Below are positions 1 through 5,903 of a stretch of DNA of 8,353 nt, piece after piece (positions within the stretch are counted from its first letter, which is position 1; each line of letters starts with the position of its first letter). Below the pieces are notes generated by a model. It did no database searches, had not been told where the DNA came from, and worked only from the letters and a program-made list of their open reading frames with translations. The position numbers were made by a program, and so were the translations under genes. The DNA comes from Boseongicola sp. SB0675_bin_26 (lineage in GTDB: Bacteria; Pseudomonadota; Alphaproteobacteria; Rhodobacterales; Rhodobacteraceae). The DNA lies in assembly GCA_009843725.1 (NCBI GenBank), contig VYCX01000100.1:1-8353 (forward strand), in the 5' to 3' direction.

Positions 1-402
1 AGCGCCAGCGTCATCAATTTCGGCTCGTACGACGGATTCATCGCCGATCCGGGCCTGGCGGCCTATTGCGCCACGAAGGGTGCGGTTCATGCGCTGACCC
101 GCGCCATGGCCTGCGACCACGGTCCGGAAGGCGTCCGTGTCAACGCGGTTTGCCCGGGCTACGTTGACACCCCCATGCTGCAGAGCTTCTTCGAAGGCGA
201 AGGCTCGGGCGGCGGAGGAAGGACCATCACGCAATTGCAGAAGGCGGTTCGCGACGTGCATCCAATGCGGACCTATGGCACGCCGGAAGACATCGCGAAT
301 CTCGTCAGTTGGCTGGCGTCCGACGAAGCGCGCTATGCCAGCGGGCAGTTGTGGATTCTCGACGGCGGACTGAGTGCGCAGGTCCAGCAGATGAACCCCT
401 GA
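1..402 (+). CDS. SDR-family dehydrogenase, 3' part only
   Basis: C-terminal 133 residues of a classical short-chain dehydrogenase/reductase; the start lies outside the window. The frame is open from base 1 and ends at TGA 400-402. The catalytic Ser (residue 9 of the fragment, in FGSYDG), Tyr22 and Lys26 (YCATK) have the usual 13- and 4-residue spacing. NAVCPGYVDTPM and the terminal SGQLWILDGG are standard SDR landmarks. The N-terminal TGxxxGxG cofactor motif would be upstream. It is clearly related to the SDR at 796-1536: both share IADPG before the active Tyr, DHGP after it and WLASDEA near the end. The stop overlaps an ATG (TGATG at 400-404) that opens the decayed stretch downstream, so it was probably the first of a coupled series of genes. 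An NAD(P)-dependent sugar or hydroxy-acid oxidoreductase is likely; the substrate is unknown. Confidence 0.93.
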   Translation, partial: SASVINFGSYDGFIADPGLAAYCATKGAVHALTRAMACDHGPEGVRVNAVCPGYVDTPMLQSFFEGEGSGGGGRTITQLQKAVRDVHPMRTYGTPEDIANLVSWLASDEARYASGQLWILDGGLSAQVQQMNP

Positions 403-796
403 TGGCCTTGGAAGTGACCAGGAACGACGGGCGAGGCGCGGTAACGTCCGTCGCCGGCGAGGTGGCGAAACCCGGCATCGGGCCCGGGAATCCCGGAAGC
501 CTTGCGCCTCCCGGAAGGTTCAGCGAATGGAAGCTCGGCTTGAAACCCGGATTCCCGTCAAGGCCAGGGACTTTGCCCTTCCCGGCACCGCGGCAACGAT
601 TGCGTGCGCCGCAAGGCGTCTGGACCACGTGCATGGCACGGAGTTCGGGTTCGAATGCCACAGTCCCGGTCACGTCTTCAAGGTTGGGCGTTTCGTCGAT
701 GGAGGCCTGGCAAGGTCTCCCTCCCTTGTCCGGCTTGCACGGGAAACCCGGGTTGCGCCGATATCTCTGCCGGAAGCATGTCTTGGTTGGCGCTGA
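402..796 (+). pseudogene. Frameshifted remnant between two SDR genes, possibly from an enolase-superfamily gene
   Basis: This 395-base stretch has no intact gene but is bounded by two TGATG junctions: the SDR stop/ATG at 400-404, and a stop at 794-796 overlapping the next SDR start at 796. The frame opened at 402 (MALEVTRNDG...) runs to 806 and differs from the frame stopping at 796 (open from at least ATG 527), so at least one frameshift separates a former start from a former end. Codons look more gene-like in the second frame after 527. There the segments GTAATIACAA and HGTEFGFE, followed near the end by ISLPEACLGW, recall the C-terminal GTAA...HGTE...vPxGPGLG pattern of the muconate-cycloisomerase-like enolase superfamily. 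That family call is inference by eye and weak. The N-terminal part is unrecognised, so a large internal deletion is also likely. A 9-base direct repeat, TCCCGGAAG (491-499 and 509-517), lies inside. Confidence 0.45.
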
Positions 797-1536
797 TGCG
801 GCTTAAGGACAAGAGGGCCATCGTCACGGGAGGCGGTCGGGGCATCGGACGCGGAATCGTCGAGGCGTTCCTGAGGGAAGGTGCAAGCGTTCTGACCTGC
901 GGGCGAAGCTCCGCGCCCGAAGACCTGCCGACGGATTGCGTCTGGATGACGGCGGATGTTTCCAGCGCCGAAGACATGGAACGCTTGGCCGCGACGGCCG
1001 GGCTGGTGGACATCCTTGTCAACAATGCCGGCGTTCAGGTCGAACGAACCGTCACGGACAGCACGGATGCGGATTGGGACCTGGTCATCGGCGTGAACTG
1101 CAAGGGCGTGTTCAACGCCTGCCGTGCAGTCCTTCCCCGCATGCGGTCAGGCGGCTCCATAGTCAACGTTGGTTCGGTTTCTGGCCAGATTGCCGATCCG
1201 GGCATGGCACTCTACAACGCGTCCAAGGCCTTCGTGCATGGCCTTACCCGTTCAATCGCCGTGGATCACGGGCCAAAGGTGCGTTGCAACGCAATTTGTC
1301 CCGGATGGATCGAAACCGGAATGCTCGAGGCCGGGTTTGAACTTGCATCGGATCCCAAGGCCGCCAGGCAGGACGCGCTCATGCGCCACGCGACGAGGCG
1401 TTTCGGCCGTCCCGAAGACATTGCCGCAATCGCCGTCTGGCTGGCGTCGGACGAGGCGGGCTTCGCGACCGGCCAGCTCTTCACCGTGGATGGCGGCATG
1501 ACCGCGGCTTCGCCGATCAACCCGGGAGCTTTCTGA
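796..1536 (+). CDS. SDR-family NAD(P)-dependent dehydrogenase
   Basis: A complete 246-residue classical SDR, the usual family length. The cofactor motif TGGGRGIG is at residues 11-18 and NNAG at 76-79. The catalytic tetrad is Asn101, Ser127, Tyr140 and Lys144 (YNASK). NAICPGWIETGM and the terminal ATGQLFTVDGG complete the fold. ATG 796 is preferred over the in-frame ATG 778 because MRLKDKRAIVTGG is the normal SDR beginning. There is no good Shine-Dalgarno sequence, but TGATG at 794-798 overlaps the end of the decayed upstream frame, so translation was probably coupled to it. It ends in another TGATG with the next gene. By eye 24 of 42 residues around the active site match the upstream SDR, suggesting an old tandem duplication. 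It probably oxidises a hydroxyl of a sugar acid or polyol; the substrate is unresolved. Confidence 0.92.
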   Translation: MRLKDKRAIVTGGGRGIGRGIVEAFLREGASVLTCGRSSAPEDLPTDCVWMTADVSSAEDMERLAATAGLVDILVNNAGVQVERTVTDSTDADWDLVIGVNCKGVFNACRAVLPRMRSGGSIVNVGSVSGQIADPGMALYNASKAFVHGLTRSIAVDHGPKVRCNAICPGWIETGMLEAGFELASDPKAARQDALMRHATRRFGRPEDIAAIAVWLASDEAGFATGQLFTVDGGMTAASPINPGAF

Positions 1537-2543
1537 TGTCGGAAATCATGCGAACCAGCGTCATTGGCGCGGGCCTCATCGGCGCAAGCTGGGCGGCACT
1601 CTTTCTTGCTTCCGGACGGTCGGTGGCGGTCTTCGATCCGGCCACGGGAACCGAAGCTGCCGTTCGTGATCATGTTCGGAATGCCTGGCCTGCAATGACC
1701 GAGATCGGGCTGACAAAGCGGGGCGATCCGGATCGAATCACGTTTCACGCATCGCCTGAGGCGGCGGTCGAAGGGGCTGACTTCATTCAGGAGAGCGTTC
1801 CCGAGCGGATTGCCATGAAACACGGCACGTTTGCGCGGATTGAGCCACGCCTTTCGTCACGGGCAATCGTCGCAAGCTCGGCTTCCGGGCTGACCCTTGG
1901 CCAGATGCAGAGGGGATGGCGCTCGCCTGGCCGGTTCATTCTGGGCCATCCTTTCAATCCGCCGCACTTGATTCCCCTTGTCGAGCTGATGGCGAACGAA
2001 AGGACGCAGCCCGGCGTGCTTGAATCAGCCGAGGCGTTCTATGCAGACATCGGCAAGACAACGATCCGCGTGCAGAAAGAGGTTCCGGGCCATGTCGCCA
2101 ACCGGCTGCAGGCCGCCATCTGGCGCGAGGCAATCCATCTGGTCGAGAGCGGTGTCGCAAGCGTGGGCGACGTGGACAAGGCGATCGCTTCCGGCCCGGG
2201 GCTCAGATGGGCAGCCATGGGACCGACGACCCTGTTTGGCCTTGGCGCCGGCGAAGGCGGGCTGTCCGCCTTTTGCGATCACTTCGCAGACACCTTCAAC
2301 GGGTGGTGGGCCGATCTTGGATCGCCGGAACTGAACGACGCGAACGCAAAGCTGCTCGAAGAGGGGCTGGTGGAAGCCAATGAAGGACGTACCGTGGCCG
2401 AACTGTCGCAACGGCGCGATGCAATGCTGGTAGCAATCCAAAGGGCGCTTGCCGAGATTGACCCGAATAGCACAGGCACGGAACCCCGCGGCGCCGCCAC
2501 CGCGGGAGGGTCGAGCGGACTTTCGAATCCGCGTCCCTGGTGA
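1536..2543 (+). CDS. 3-hydroxyacyl-CoA dehydrogenase-like oxidoreductase (carnitine/L-gulonate 3-dehydrogenase type)
   Basis: 335 residues. The N-terminal Rossmann domain begins VIGAGLIGASW (GAGLIG at 11-16). Asp34 ends beta-2, which favours NAD+. The catalytic set of the 3-hydroxyacyl-CoA dehydrogenase family is present: Ser117 in SSASGL, His138 in GHPFNPP, Glu150 in LVEL and Asn189 in ANRL. The GHPFNPPHLIPLVEL stretch is typical of the short, CoA-independent branch that includes L-carnitine dehydrogenase and L-gulonate 3-dehydrogenase (lambda-crystallin type). The helical C-terminal domain ends near residue 308. The last 25 or so residues, rich in Gly, Ala, Ser and Thr, look unlike the family and may be read-through past a lost stop. 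The start at 1536 overlaps the preceding stop by one base and has GGGAG at 1524-1528. It forms an operon with the preceding SDR and likely oxidises a 3-hydroxy acid. Carnitine or L-gulonate as substrate is a family-based guess. Confidence 0.85.
   Translation: MSEIMRTSVIGAGLIGASWAALFLASGRSVAVFDPATGTEAAVRDHVRNAWPAMTEIGLTKRGDPDRITFHASPEAAVEGADFIQESVPERIAMKHGTFARIEPRLSSRAIVASSASGLTLGQMQRGWRSPGRFILGHPFNPPHLIPLVELMANERTQPGVLESAEAFYADIGKTTIRVQKEVPGHVANRLQAAIWREAIHLVESGVASVGDVDKAIASGPGLRWAAMGPTTLFGLGAGEGGLSAFCDHFADTFNGWWADLGSPELNDANAKLLEEGLVEANEGRTVAELSQRRDAMLVAIQRALAEIDPNSTGTEPRGAATAGGSSGLSNPRPW
2485..2506 (+). terminator. GC-rich hairpin inside the 3' end of the 3-hydroxyacyl dehydrogenase-like gene
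   Basis: CCCGCGG (2485-2491) and CCGCGGG (2500-2506) form a perfect 7-bp stem with an 8-base loop. There is no T run after it, so it is not a classic intrinsic terminator. It lies within the odd C-terminal extension of the gene, about 15 bases after an out-of-frame TAG (2468-2470). That would fit a terminator-like structure originally placed just after an earlier stop codon. Function is inference. Confidence 0.3.
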
Positions 2544-2732
2544 GGGCATCGAGAAGCCGGGACCGTTCGGCAGGAACCGGCTCCGGCACGTCACTGGAGT
2601 GTCCGGAATGGATCGTGTCGCCGGCATCAGGAACGAACGCGAACTTCACCACGTCGACCGTGGCGACCGCGTCGGCGGCTTGGGTTCACGTGTATCAGAA
2701 GTCGACCAAATGAGTGCAAATTGACGGGAATT

Positions 2733-2762
2733 TTGAAAAAGTTGGAGTGATTCGGGCAAAAT
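2733..2762 (+). promoter_or_regulatory. Candidate sigma-70 promoter ahead of the decayed GntR gene
   Basis: TTGAAA (2733-2738) matches five of six -35 bases. After an 18-base spacer, CAAAAT (2757-2762) matches four of six -10 bases. The surrounding 2700-2785 segment is clearly more AT-rich than the genes on either side. The rest of the 240-base gap from 2544 shows no gene I can defend. Confidence 0.35.
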
Positions 2763-2772
2763 GAATTCATTT
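2759..2772. promoter_or_regulatory. 14-bp perfect palindrome, candidate operator
   Basis: AAATGAATTCATTT is a perfect 14-bp palindrome, flanked by TTCGGG on both sides (2751-2756 and 2771-2776). It overlaps the candidate -10 element and lies 11 bases before the GTG start of the GntR remnant, where an autoregulatory site would sit. It lacks the GTM-N-KAC core seen in the other operators of this window, so it would serve a different regulator, possibly the now broken GntR protein. Confidence 0.35.
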
Positions 2773-2783
2773 CGGGAGCATTG

Positions 2784-3217
2784 GTGAAAAATTCTGAACA
2801 GCAGCCACTCGCGAGGCTTCGCCAGACGATTCTGGATGGAGAGCTTCCAGGCCGTGAGCGGCTGTCCGAGGTCGCGGTGGCAGGCCTGCAGGGCGTGCCC
2901 CGGACCCCCGCAAAACTTGCCTTGGCCCGTCTGGAAATGGCCGGGTTGATCAAGAAACTTGCGGGCCGGGGGCAGGAAGTGTGCAAGGTGAGCATTGGCG
3001 ATCTGGAAATGGTCATCAAGCTCCGCGGAATCCTGGAGGGCGCGGCTGCACTTTCGATGTCTTCGGTCGAGCAGACGGCCGCATGAGGTCCAAGGTCCCG
3101 GACAGTGCCCGTGAAGACGCAGTGACCGCGATGGACGCGGCCGCAGCGGCACGGTCGAGCCGGGGCGGCACGACGGTCGCTGTTCGGCGGAGACCGGTAA
3201 CGCAACCCGATGGCTGA
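2784..3217 (+). pseudogene. GntR-family regulator, frameshifted and truncated
   Basis: The first frame (GTG 2784 to TGA 3086, 100 residues) starts 5 bases after GGGAG (2774-2778). It encodes a GntR winged helix: LRQTILDGELPG, then RERLSEVAVAGLQG, RTPAKLALARLEMAGLI and a wing (LAGRGQEVCKV). The start of an FCD domain follows (DLEMVIKLRGILEGAAAL). It ends at VEQTAA. One extra base near 3082 would join this to the next frame, MRSKVPDSAREDAVTAMDAA, which continues an FCD helix as in intact relatives and stops at 3215-3217. Most of the FCD ligand-binding domain (about 110 residues with the metal-binding His) is missing. The recognition helix is also altered: the family's SRTPVREAL reads PRTPAKLAL here. 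A full protein would be about 220 residues. It was probably the regulator of the neighbouring left-hand genes and is now inactive. Confidence 0.75.
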
Positions 3218-3260
3218 CCGTGGAACGCGGCGGCCGGAGCCCTTGATGCAGGAGGTCTCA

Positions 3261-3881
3261 ATGGACGAATGGCAAGACAAGCTTCTGCTGCGCGAACTGA
3301 TCGAAAACTGGGCCATATGGCGGGATGCCGGTCTCTGGGACAGGTTCCGCACGGTCTGGCACGACGACGGCCGCATGATGGCCACCTGGACACAGGGCAC
3401 GGCTGACGAGTTCATTGAAATGAACAGGCAAGGCTGGGCGCGCGGCGTGTCGATCCTGCATTTCCTGGGCGGTTTCAATTGCGAGATCGCAGACGACCGG
3501 GCCGTCACGCAAACCAAGATGACGATCTCGCAGCGCGGCGAGGTTCACGGCGTTCTGGTGGACGTCGTCTGCACAGGGCGTTTCTTCGACTTTCTGGAGA
3601 AGCGCGAAGGCAAATGGGGCATGTGCCTGCGTCAGCCGATCTATGAGAAGGACCGGATGGACCCGATCGCGCCATGCGCGACGATTGAACTTGATCAAGA
3701 GGTTCTGGACGCGTTTCCCGCGGGATACCGGCATCTTGCCTACCTTCAGTCGCAGGTCGGCTATCCGGTCAAGAAAGACATGCCGGGCCTCAAGGGACCC
3801 GAGGTCGAAGCGCTTTATGCCACCGGGGCCGACTGGCTGGCCGGAAAGCCAATCACTTGGGCCGGACATGTCTGGGGCTGA
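3261..3881 (+). CDS. SnoaL-like / NTF2-fold protein
   Basis: 206 residues. ATG 3261 follows a perfect AGGAGG (3250-3255) at a 5-base spacing, which fixes the start over ATG 3246 and 3210. The N-terminal 130 residues look like a SnoaL-like (NTF2-superfamily) cone fold: an opening helix LLLRELIENWAIWRDAG, then DRFRTVWHDDGRMMATW, the HFLGGFNCEI strand, and alternating strands through KMTISQRGEVHGV and VVCTGRFFDFLEKREGKWGMCLRQPIYEKD. Polyketide cyclases, dehydratases and ring-hydroxylating beta subunits share this fold, so the chemistry cannot be assigned. The C-terminal third (AFPAGYRHLAYLQSQ to the final WAGHVWG) is a family-specific extension. No signal peptide or membrane segment is visible, so it is probably cytoplasmic. 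It lies between two broken genes yet has clean coding sequence and a strong ribosome binding site, so it is likely still expressed. Confidence 0.82.
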   Translation: MDEWQDKLLLRELIENWAIWRDAGLWDRFRTVWHDDGRMMATWTQGTADEFIEMNRQGWARGVSILHFLGGFNCEIADDRAVTQTKMTISQRGEVHGVLVDVVCTGRFFDFLEKREGKWGMCLRQPIYEKDRMDPIAPCATIELDQEVLDAFPAGYRHLAYLQSQVGYPVKKDMPGLKGPEVEALYATGADWLAGKPITWAGHVWG

Positions 3882-3918
3882 ACCGGGGACCGGCAAGCAA
3901 TCAACCGGGAGGCAAACC

Positions 3919-4100
3919 ATGATCGGCTTCATGGGCCCAGACGGGATGGCGCGCGATTGGAGGTCGGGCCGCGGGCGGCAACATTGCTCAGCGGCCCGGG
4001 GGGGCAGACAGGAGGACCGGCAGTTCTGGGTCTGCAATGCCGGATTGCCGAACCGCCTGTTCGGGATCGATTGGCGGCACGCTCCCGACCTGCCGGCACC
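3919..4100 (+). pseudogene. Short 5' remnant, possibly pyrroline-5-carboxylate reductase-like
   Basis: GGGAGG (3907-3912) sits 6 bases before ATG 3919, an excellent start signal 38 bases after the SnoaL-like stop. The frame begins MIGFMGPDGMAR and then loses gene-like character, although it stays open to 4254, running antisense into the kinase gene. If two bases (CG) were restored in the GCGCGCG run at 3951-3957, the reading becomes IGFMGPDGMAR followed by AIGGRAAGGNIAQR. This resembles the N-terminus of the ProC family (IGFIGxGNMAxAIxGG). A G7 run at 3996-4002 is a second slippage spot. The Rossmann glycines are imperfect (GPDGMA for GxGNMA), and downstream similarity is lost, so the family call is tentative; the end coordinate is approximate. 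An unrelated NAD(P)-binding protein is the main alternative. Confidence 0.35.
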
Positions 4101-4118
4101 CGTCAGGGAGCCGGCAGG
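4089..4118. terminator. Inverted repeat between convergent genes
   Basis: CCTGCCGGC (4089-4097) and GCCGGCAGG (4110-4118) form a perfect 9-bp GC-rich stem with a 12-base loop. It lies 50 bases beyond the stop of the minus-strand kinase gene and downstream of the plus-strand SnoaL-like gene, so it could end transcription from both sides. Neither side carries a T run, so it is not a canonical intrinsic terminator. Confidence 0.35.
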
Positions 4119-4167
4119 CCGCTGCAAGGATCACGCGGCTCGGTGGCAGTTTCGTGCTTGGGCGGCA

Positions 4168-5079
4168 TCAGACACAGCCGACGTCCACGATTGCGCCCCG
4201 CTTGCCAATGACCTTGAGGGCGAGGGCATGCCCGGCTTCCATCGCCTTGATTGACGATCGGCCAGCGGCCGTCGCCGCGAGGTAGCCCGCATTGAAGCTG
4301 TCTCCCGCTGCCGTCGTGTCAACGACATTCTCGGCAACCGGCACGCTCAAGGCATGCCCTTCCGGTCCGAGATCCATTGGTCCTGCATCCCCACGTTTGA
4401 GTGCCCCGCGCGAAACGCCCCATGATCGGAGCCGGGCAACGACCGCCGTGCCGTCCGTATCGTCGAAGAGGGCCATTTCGTCATCGACGGAAGGAAGAGC
4501 GATGTCGGTGCACCGCCAAAACCTCTCCGTTTCGGCGCGCGCAAGTTCGGGGTCGTTCCAGAGATGCGGGCGGTAATTGCTGTCGAATGCCAGAAGCCCG
4601 CCGTTCGCCTGGAATCGCTCTAGCGCATTTCGCAGGCGGCTTCGCGCCGAGCTTGACAGAATTGCAAGTGAAATTCCCGAGAGCAGAACGAGGTCATGGC
4701 CAGCAAGGACGTCCGTCGGGTCGCGGCCGTCTGCGCCAAAAAGCGTTCGCGCCGCAGAGGTCGAGCGCCAGTAGGCAAAGCTCCGCTCGCCGGCAGCGTC
4801 GGTCTCGATCGCGTAAAGGCCGGGCATCCGAGTCGGATGCCGGGCGACGGCCGCGGTGCCGATGCCCCTTGCCTCCATGTCGCGGACGATTCGGTCGGAG
4901 AATCTGTCCTTGCCAAGAACCGTGACGTACTCGACGTCCAGATTCGGCGTGGCGCGCTTGAGATAGACAGCGGTGTTGTAGGTGTCGCCCGCCACGTTCA
5001 GTTCGGCGGCGTTGCCGTCTCCCGTGACGAGCTCGATCATCACTTCGCCGACGCATGCTATCCGGAATGGTCGGTCCAT
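4168..5079 (-). CDS. kdgK: 2-keto-3-deoxygluconate kinase-like PfkB sugar kinase
   Basis: 303 residues, close to the usual 300-310 for KdgK. It would phosphorylate a 2-keto-3-deoxy sugar acid with ATP in the cytoplasm, feeding an Entner-Doudoroff-type aldolase. The family marks are in order: GEVMIEL at 11-17, the substrate-binding GDTYNTAVYL at 31-40, FAYWRSTSAAR at 101-111 (KdgK-type carboxylate and sugar contacts), DSNYRPHLW at 166-174, and DTTAAGDSFNAGYLA at 254-268. Asp260 in AAGD is the expected catalytic base. The ATG lies 5 bases after the stop of the GntR gene on the same strand, so the two form an operon and the kinase is probably under that regulator. The Shine-Dalgarno sequence is weak, fitting coupled translation. 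The kinase predicts that the neighbouring dehydratase makes a 2-keto-3-deoxy acid. Kinases for 2-keto-3-deoxygalactonate or related acids share these motifs, so substrate stereochemistry is open. Confidence 0.88.
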   Translation of the reverse strand: MDRPFRIACVGEVMIELVTGDGNAAELNVAGDTYNTAVYLKRATPNLDVEYVTVLGKDRFSDRIVRDMEARGIGTAAVARHPTRMPGLYAIETDAAGERSFAYWRSTSAARTLFGADGRDPTDVLAGHDLVLLSGISLAILSSSARSRLRNALERFQANGGLLAFDSNYRPHLWNDPELARAETERFWRCTDIALPSVDDEMALFDDTDGTAVVARLRSWGVSRGALKRGDAGPMDLGPEGHALSVPVAENVVDTTAAGDSFNAGYLAATAAGRSSIKAMEAGHALALKVIGKRGAIVDVGCV

Positions 5080-5084
5080 GGGTT

Positions 5085-5801
5085 TCAGGGCTCTGCAAAG
5101 GTCAGGCGCACCTGGTTCCAGGCATCGTCAAGATGATCGCGGAGCGCGAGCTCTGCCGCGTCCGGATCCCGGAAGAGAATCGTTTCGAAGATCCTGCTGT
5201 GTGCCCTGTAGTTCACGTGATTGCGCTCCGGGTCCGGCGGCATTCTCGTCCAGTGACTCGACAGCCAGTCCGTATAGGCTTGGTGAATCGGCGGCAGCAC
5301 CGGGTTGTCGGGAACCTCGTAGAGAACACGGTGAAAGGCAATGTCGGTTTCGAAAAAGCGTTGGGAATCGCTGATTGCTGCTTCGTTGTCGGCCAGGGCC
5401 TGCTTCATTCGCGCGACATGATTCTTGTCGGCATGCAGAGCTGCGTCGCGAACAAGCGCGGCTTCCATCATGATGCGAAGCTCGAAGAGGTTTCGCACGC
5501 CGCCCGGCACTGTCAGGAGACGGTTGACGACGGAACCGACCGCCTCGATGGCGGCGTCGTAGCCCGGCGTCCTCACCACAGGCCGGAAGCGCGGCCGGGC
5601 TTCGACAAGGCCCTTGGCGGAAAGCGTCTGCACGGCCTCGCGAACGACGGTGCGGCTGACGCCGAAGGCCTGCATGATCTCGCGTTCGGGTGGCAACGGC
5701 TTTCCCACGGCGAGCGTGCCATCGATGATCTGCCGCTCGTACATCGAGACGACGTTGTCCGCCGCTCGGGTGCGTGCGTCTCCAATCCTCTCTTCCGTCA
5801 T
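5085..5801 (-). CDS. GntR-family regulator, FadR/FCD type
   Basis: 238 residues. The winged helix-turn-helix (about 20-78) has the family signature PLPPEREIMQAFGVSRTVVREAVQTLSAKGLVEARP. The FCD effector domain (about 100-230) keeps the metal/ligand residues Asp153 and His157 (FETDIAFHRVLYE), His201 (NYRAHSRIF) and His223 (LRDHLDDAW), so it probably binds a carboxylated sugar around a metal ion. It is transcribed away from the dehydratase operon and in tandem with the kinase, as for regulators of hexonate and hexuronate use such as ExuR or DgoR. Two mirror-image GTM-N-KAC sites lie in the divergent spacer. It most likely represses both operons, including its own, until a pathway acid binds. 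Repression rather than activation is inferred from site positions overlapping probable promoters. In contrast to the GntR remnant at 2784, all functional residues are intact. Confidence 0.92.
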   Translation of the reverse strand: MTEERIGDARTRAADNVVSMYERQIIDGTLAVGKPLPPEREIMQAFGVSRTVVREAVQTLSAKGLVEARPRFRPVVRTPGYDAAIEAVGSVVNRLLTVPGGVRNLFELRIMMEAALVRDAALHADKNHVARMKQALADNEAAISDSQRFFETDIAFHRVLYEVPDNPVLPPIHQAYTDWLSSHWTRMPPDPERNHVNYRAHSRIFETILFRDPDAAELALRDHLDDAWNQVRLTFAEP

Positions 5802-5815
5802 CCGTCGACAGCCCG

Positions 5816-5830
5816 TTTAGTATGACAAAA
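5816..5830. promoter_or_regulatory. Putative GntR operator, regulator-proximal site
   Basis: TTTAGTATGACAAAA is a pseudo-palindrome whose core GTATGAC fits the FadR-subfamily consensus GTM-N-KAC with T-rich and A-rich flanks. It ends 14 bases upstream of the GntR start, where bound protein would block transcription of gntR-kdgK. It is the reverse complement of the site at 5892-5906 at 14 of 15 positions. Confidence 0.7.
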
Positions 5831-5874
5831 CTGGATGGAAACTGCTTGTTTTGCGAGCATGGCGGAAGAAGTGC

Positions 5875-5903
5875 TGGACATGTTAGTACAGTTTTGTCAT
5901 ACC
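5875..5903 (+). promoter_or_regulatory. Candidate promoter of the dehydratase operon
   Basis: TGGACA (5875-5880) matches five of six -35 bases and, after a 17-base spacer, CATACC (5898-5903) matches three of six -10 bases. The weak -10 lies inside the second operator, so repressor binding would exclude polymerase. This is a motif-only call. Confidence 0.3.

Noticed and set aside
305..673. Minus-strand frame with Gly-x-x-Gly spacing resembling a collagen-like repeat
   Set aside because: It arises from repeated CCCGG-type words on the opposite strand of a decayed gene and overlaps the real SDR end; no other support.
467..751. GAAACCCGG occurring three times (467, 542, 743)
   Set aside because: Short, GC-biased and unequally spaced; not a convincing repeat family or CRISPR-like array.
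2513..2690. Minus-strand segment with gene-like codon use (reads ...VVKFAFVPDAGDTIHSG...)
   Set aside because: GC-rich third positions are suggestive, but there is no start signal, no family match I can name, and it overlaps the 3' end of a real gene; not enough to call a remnant.
2627..3517. Long minus-strand open frame (296 codons) across the GntR remnant and the start of the SnoaL-like gene
   Set aside because: It is antisense to two recognisable coding regions, has Arg/Ser/Pro-rich composition, no recognisable motif and no ribosome binding site; typical high-GC shadow.
3643..4254. 203-codon plus-strand open frame from inside the SnoaL-like gene to inside the kinase gene
   Set aside because: Its first part is out of frame within a real gene and its end is antisense to the kinase; only the stretch after the strong ribosome binding site at 3907 is of interest, and that is listed as a remnant.
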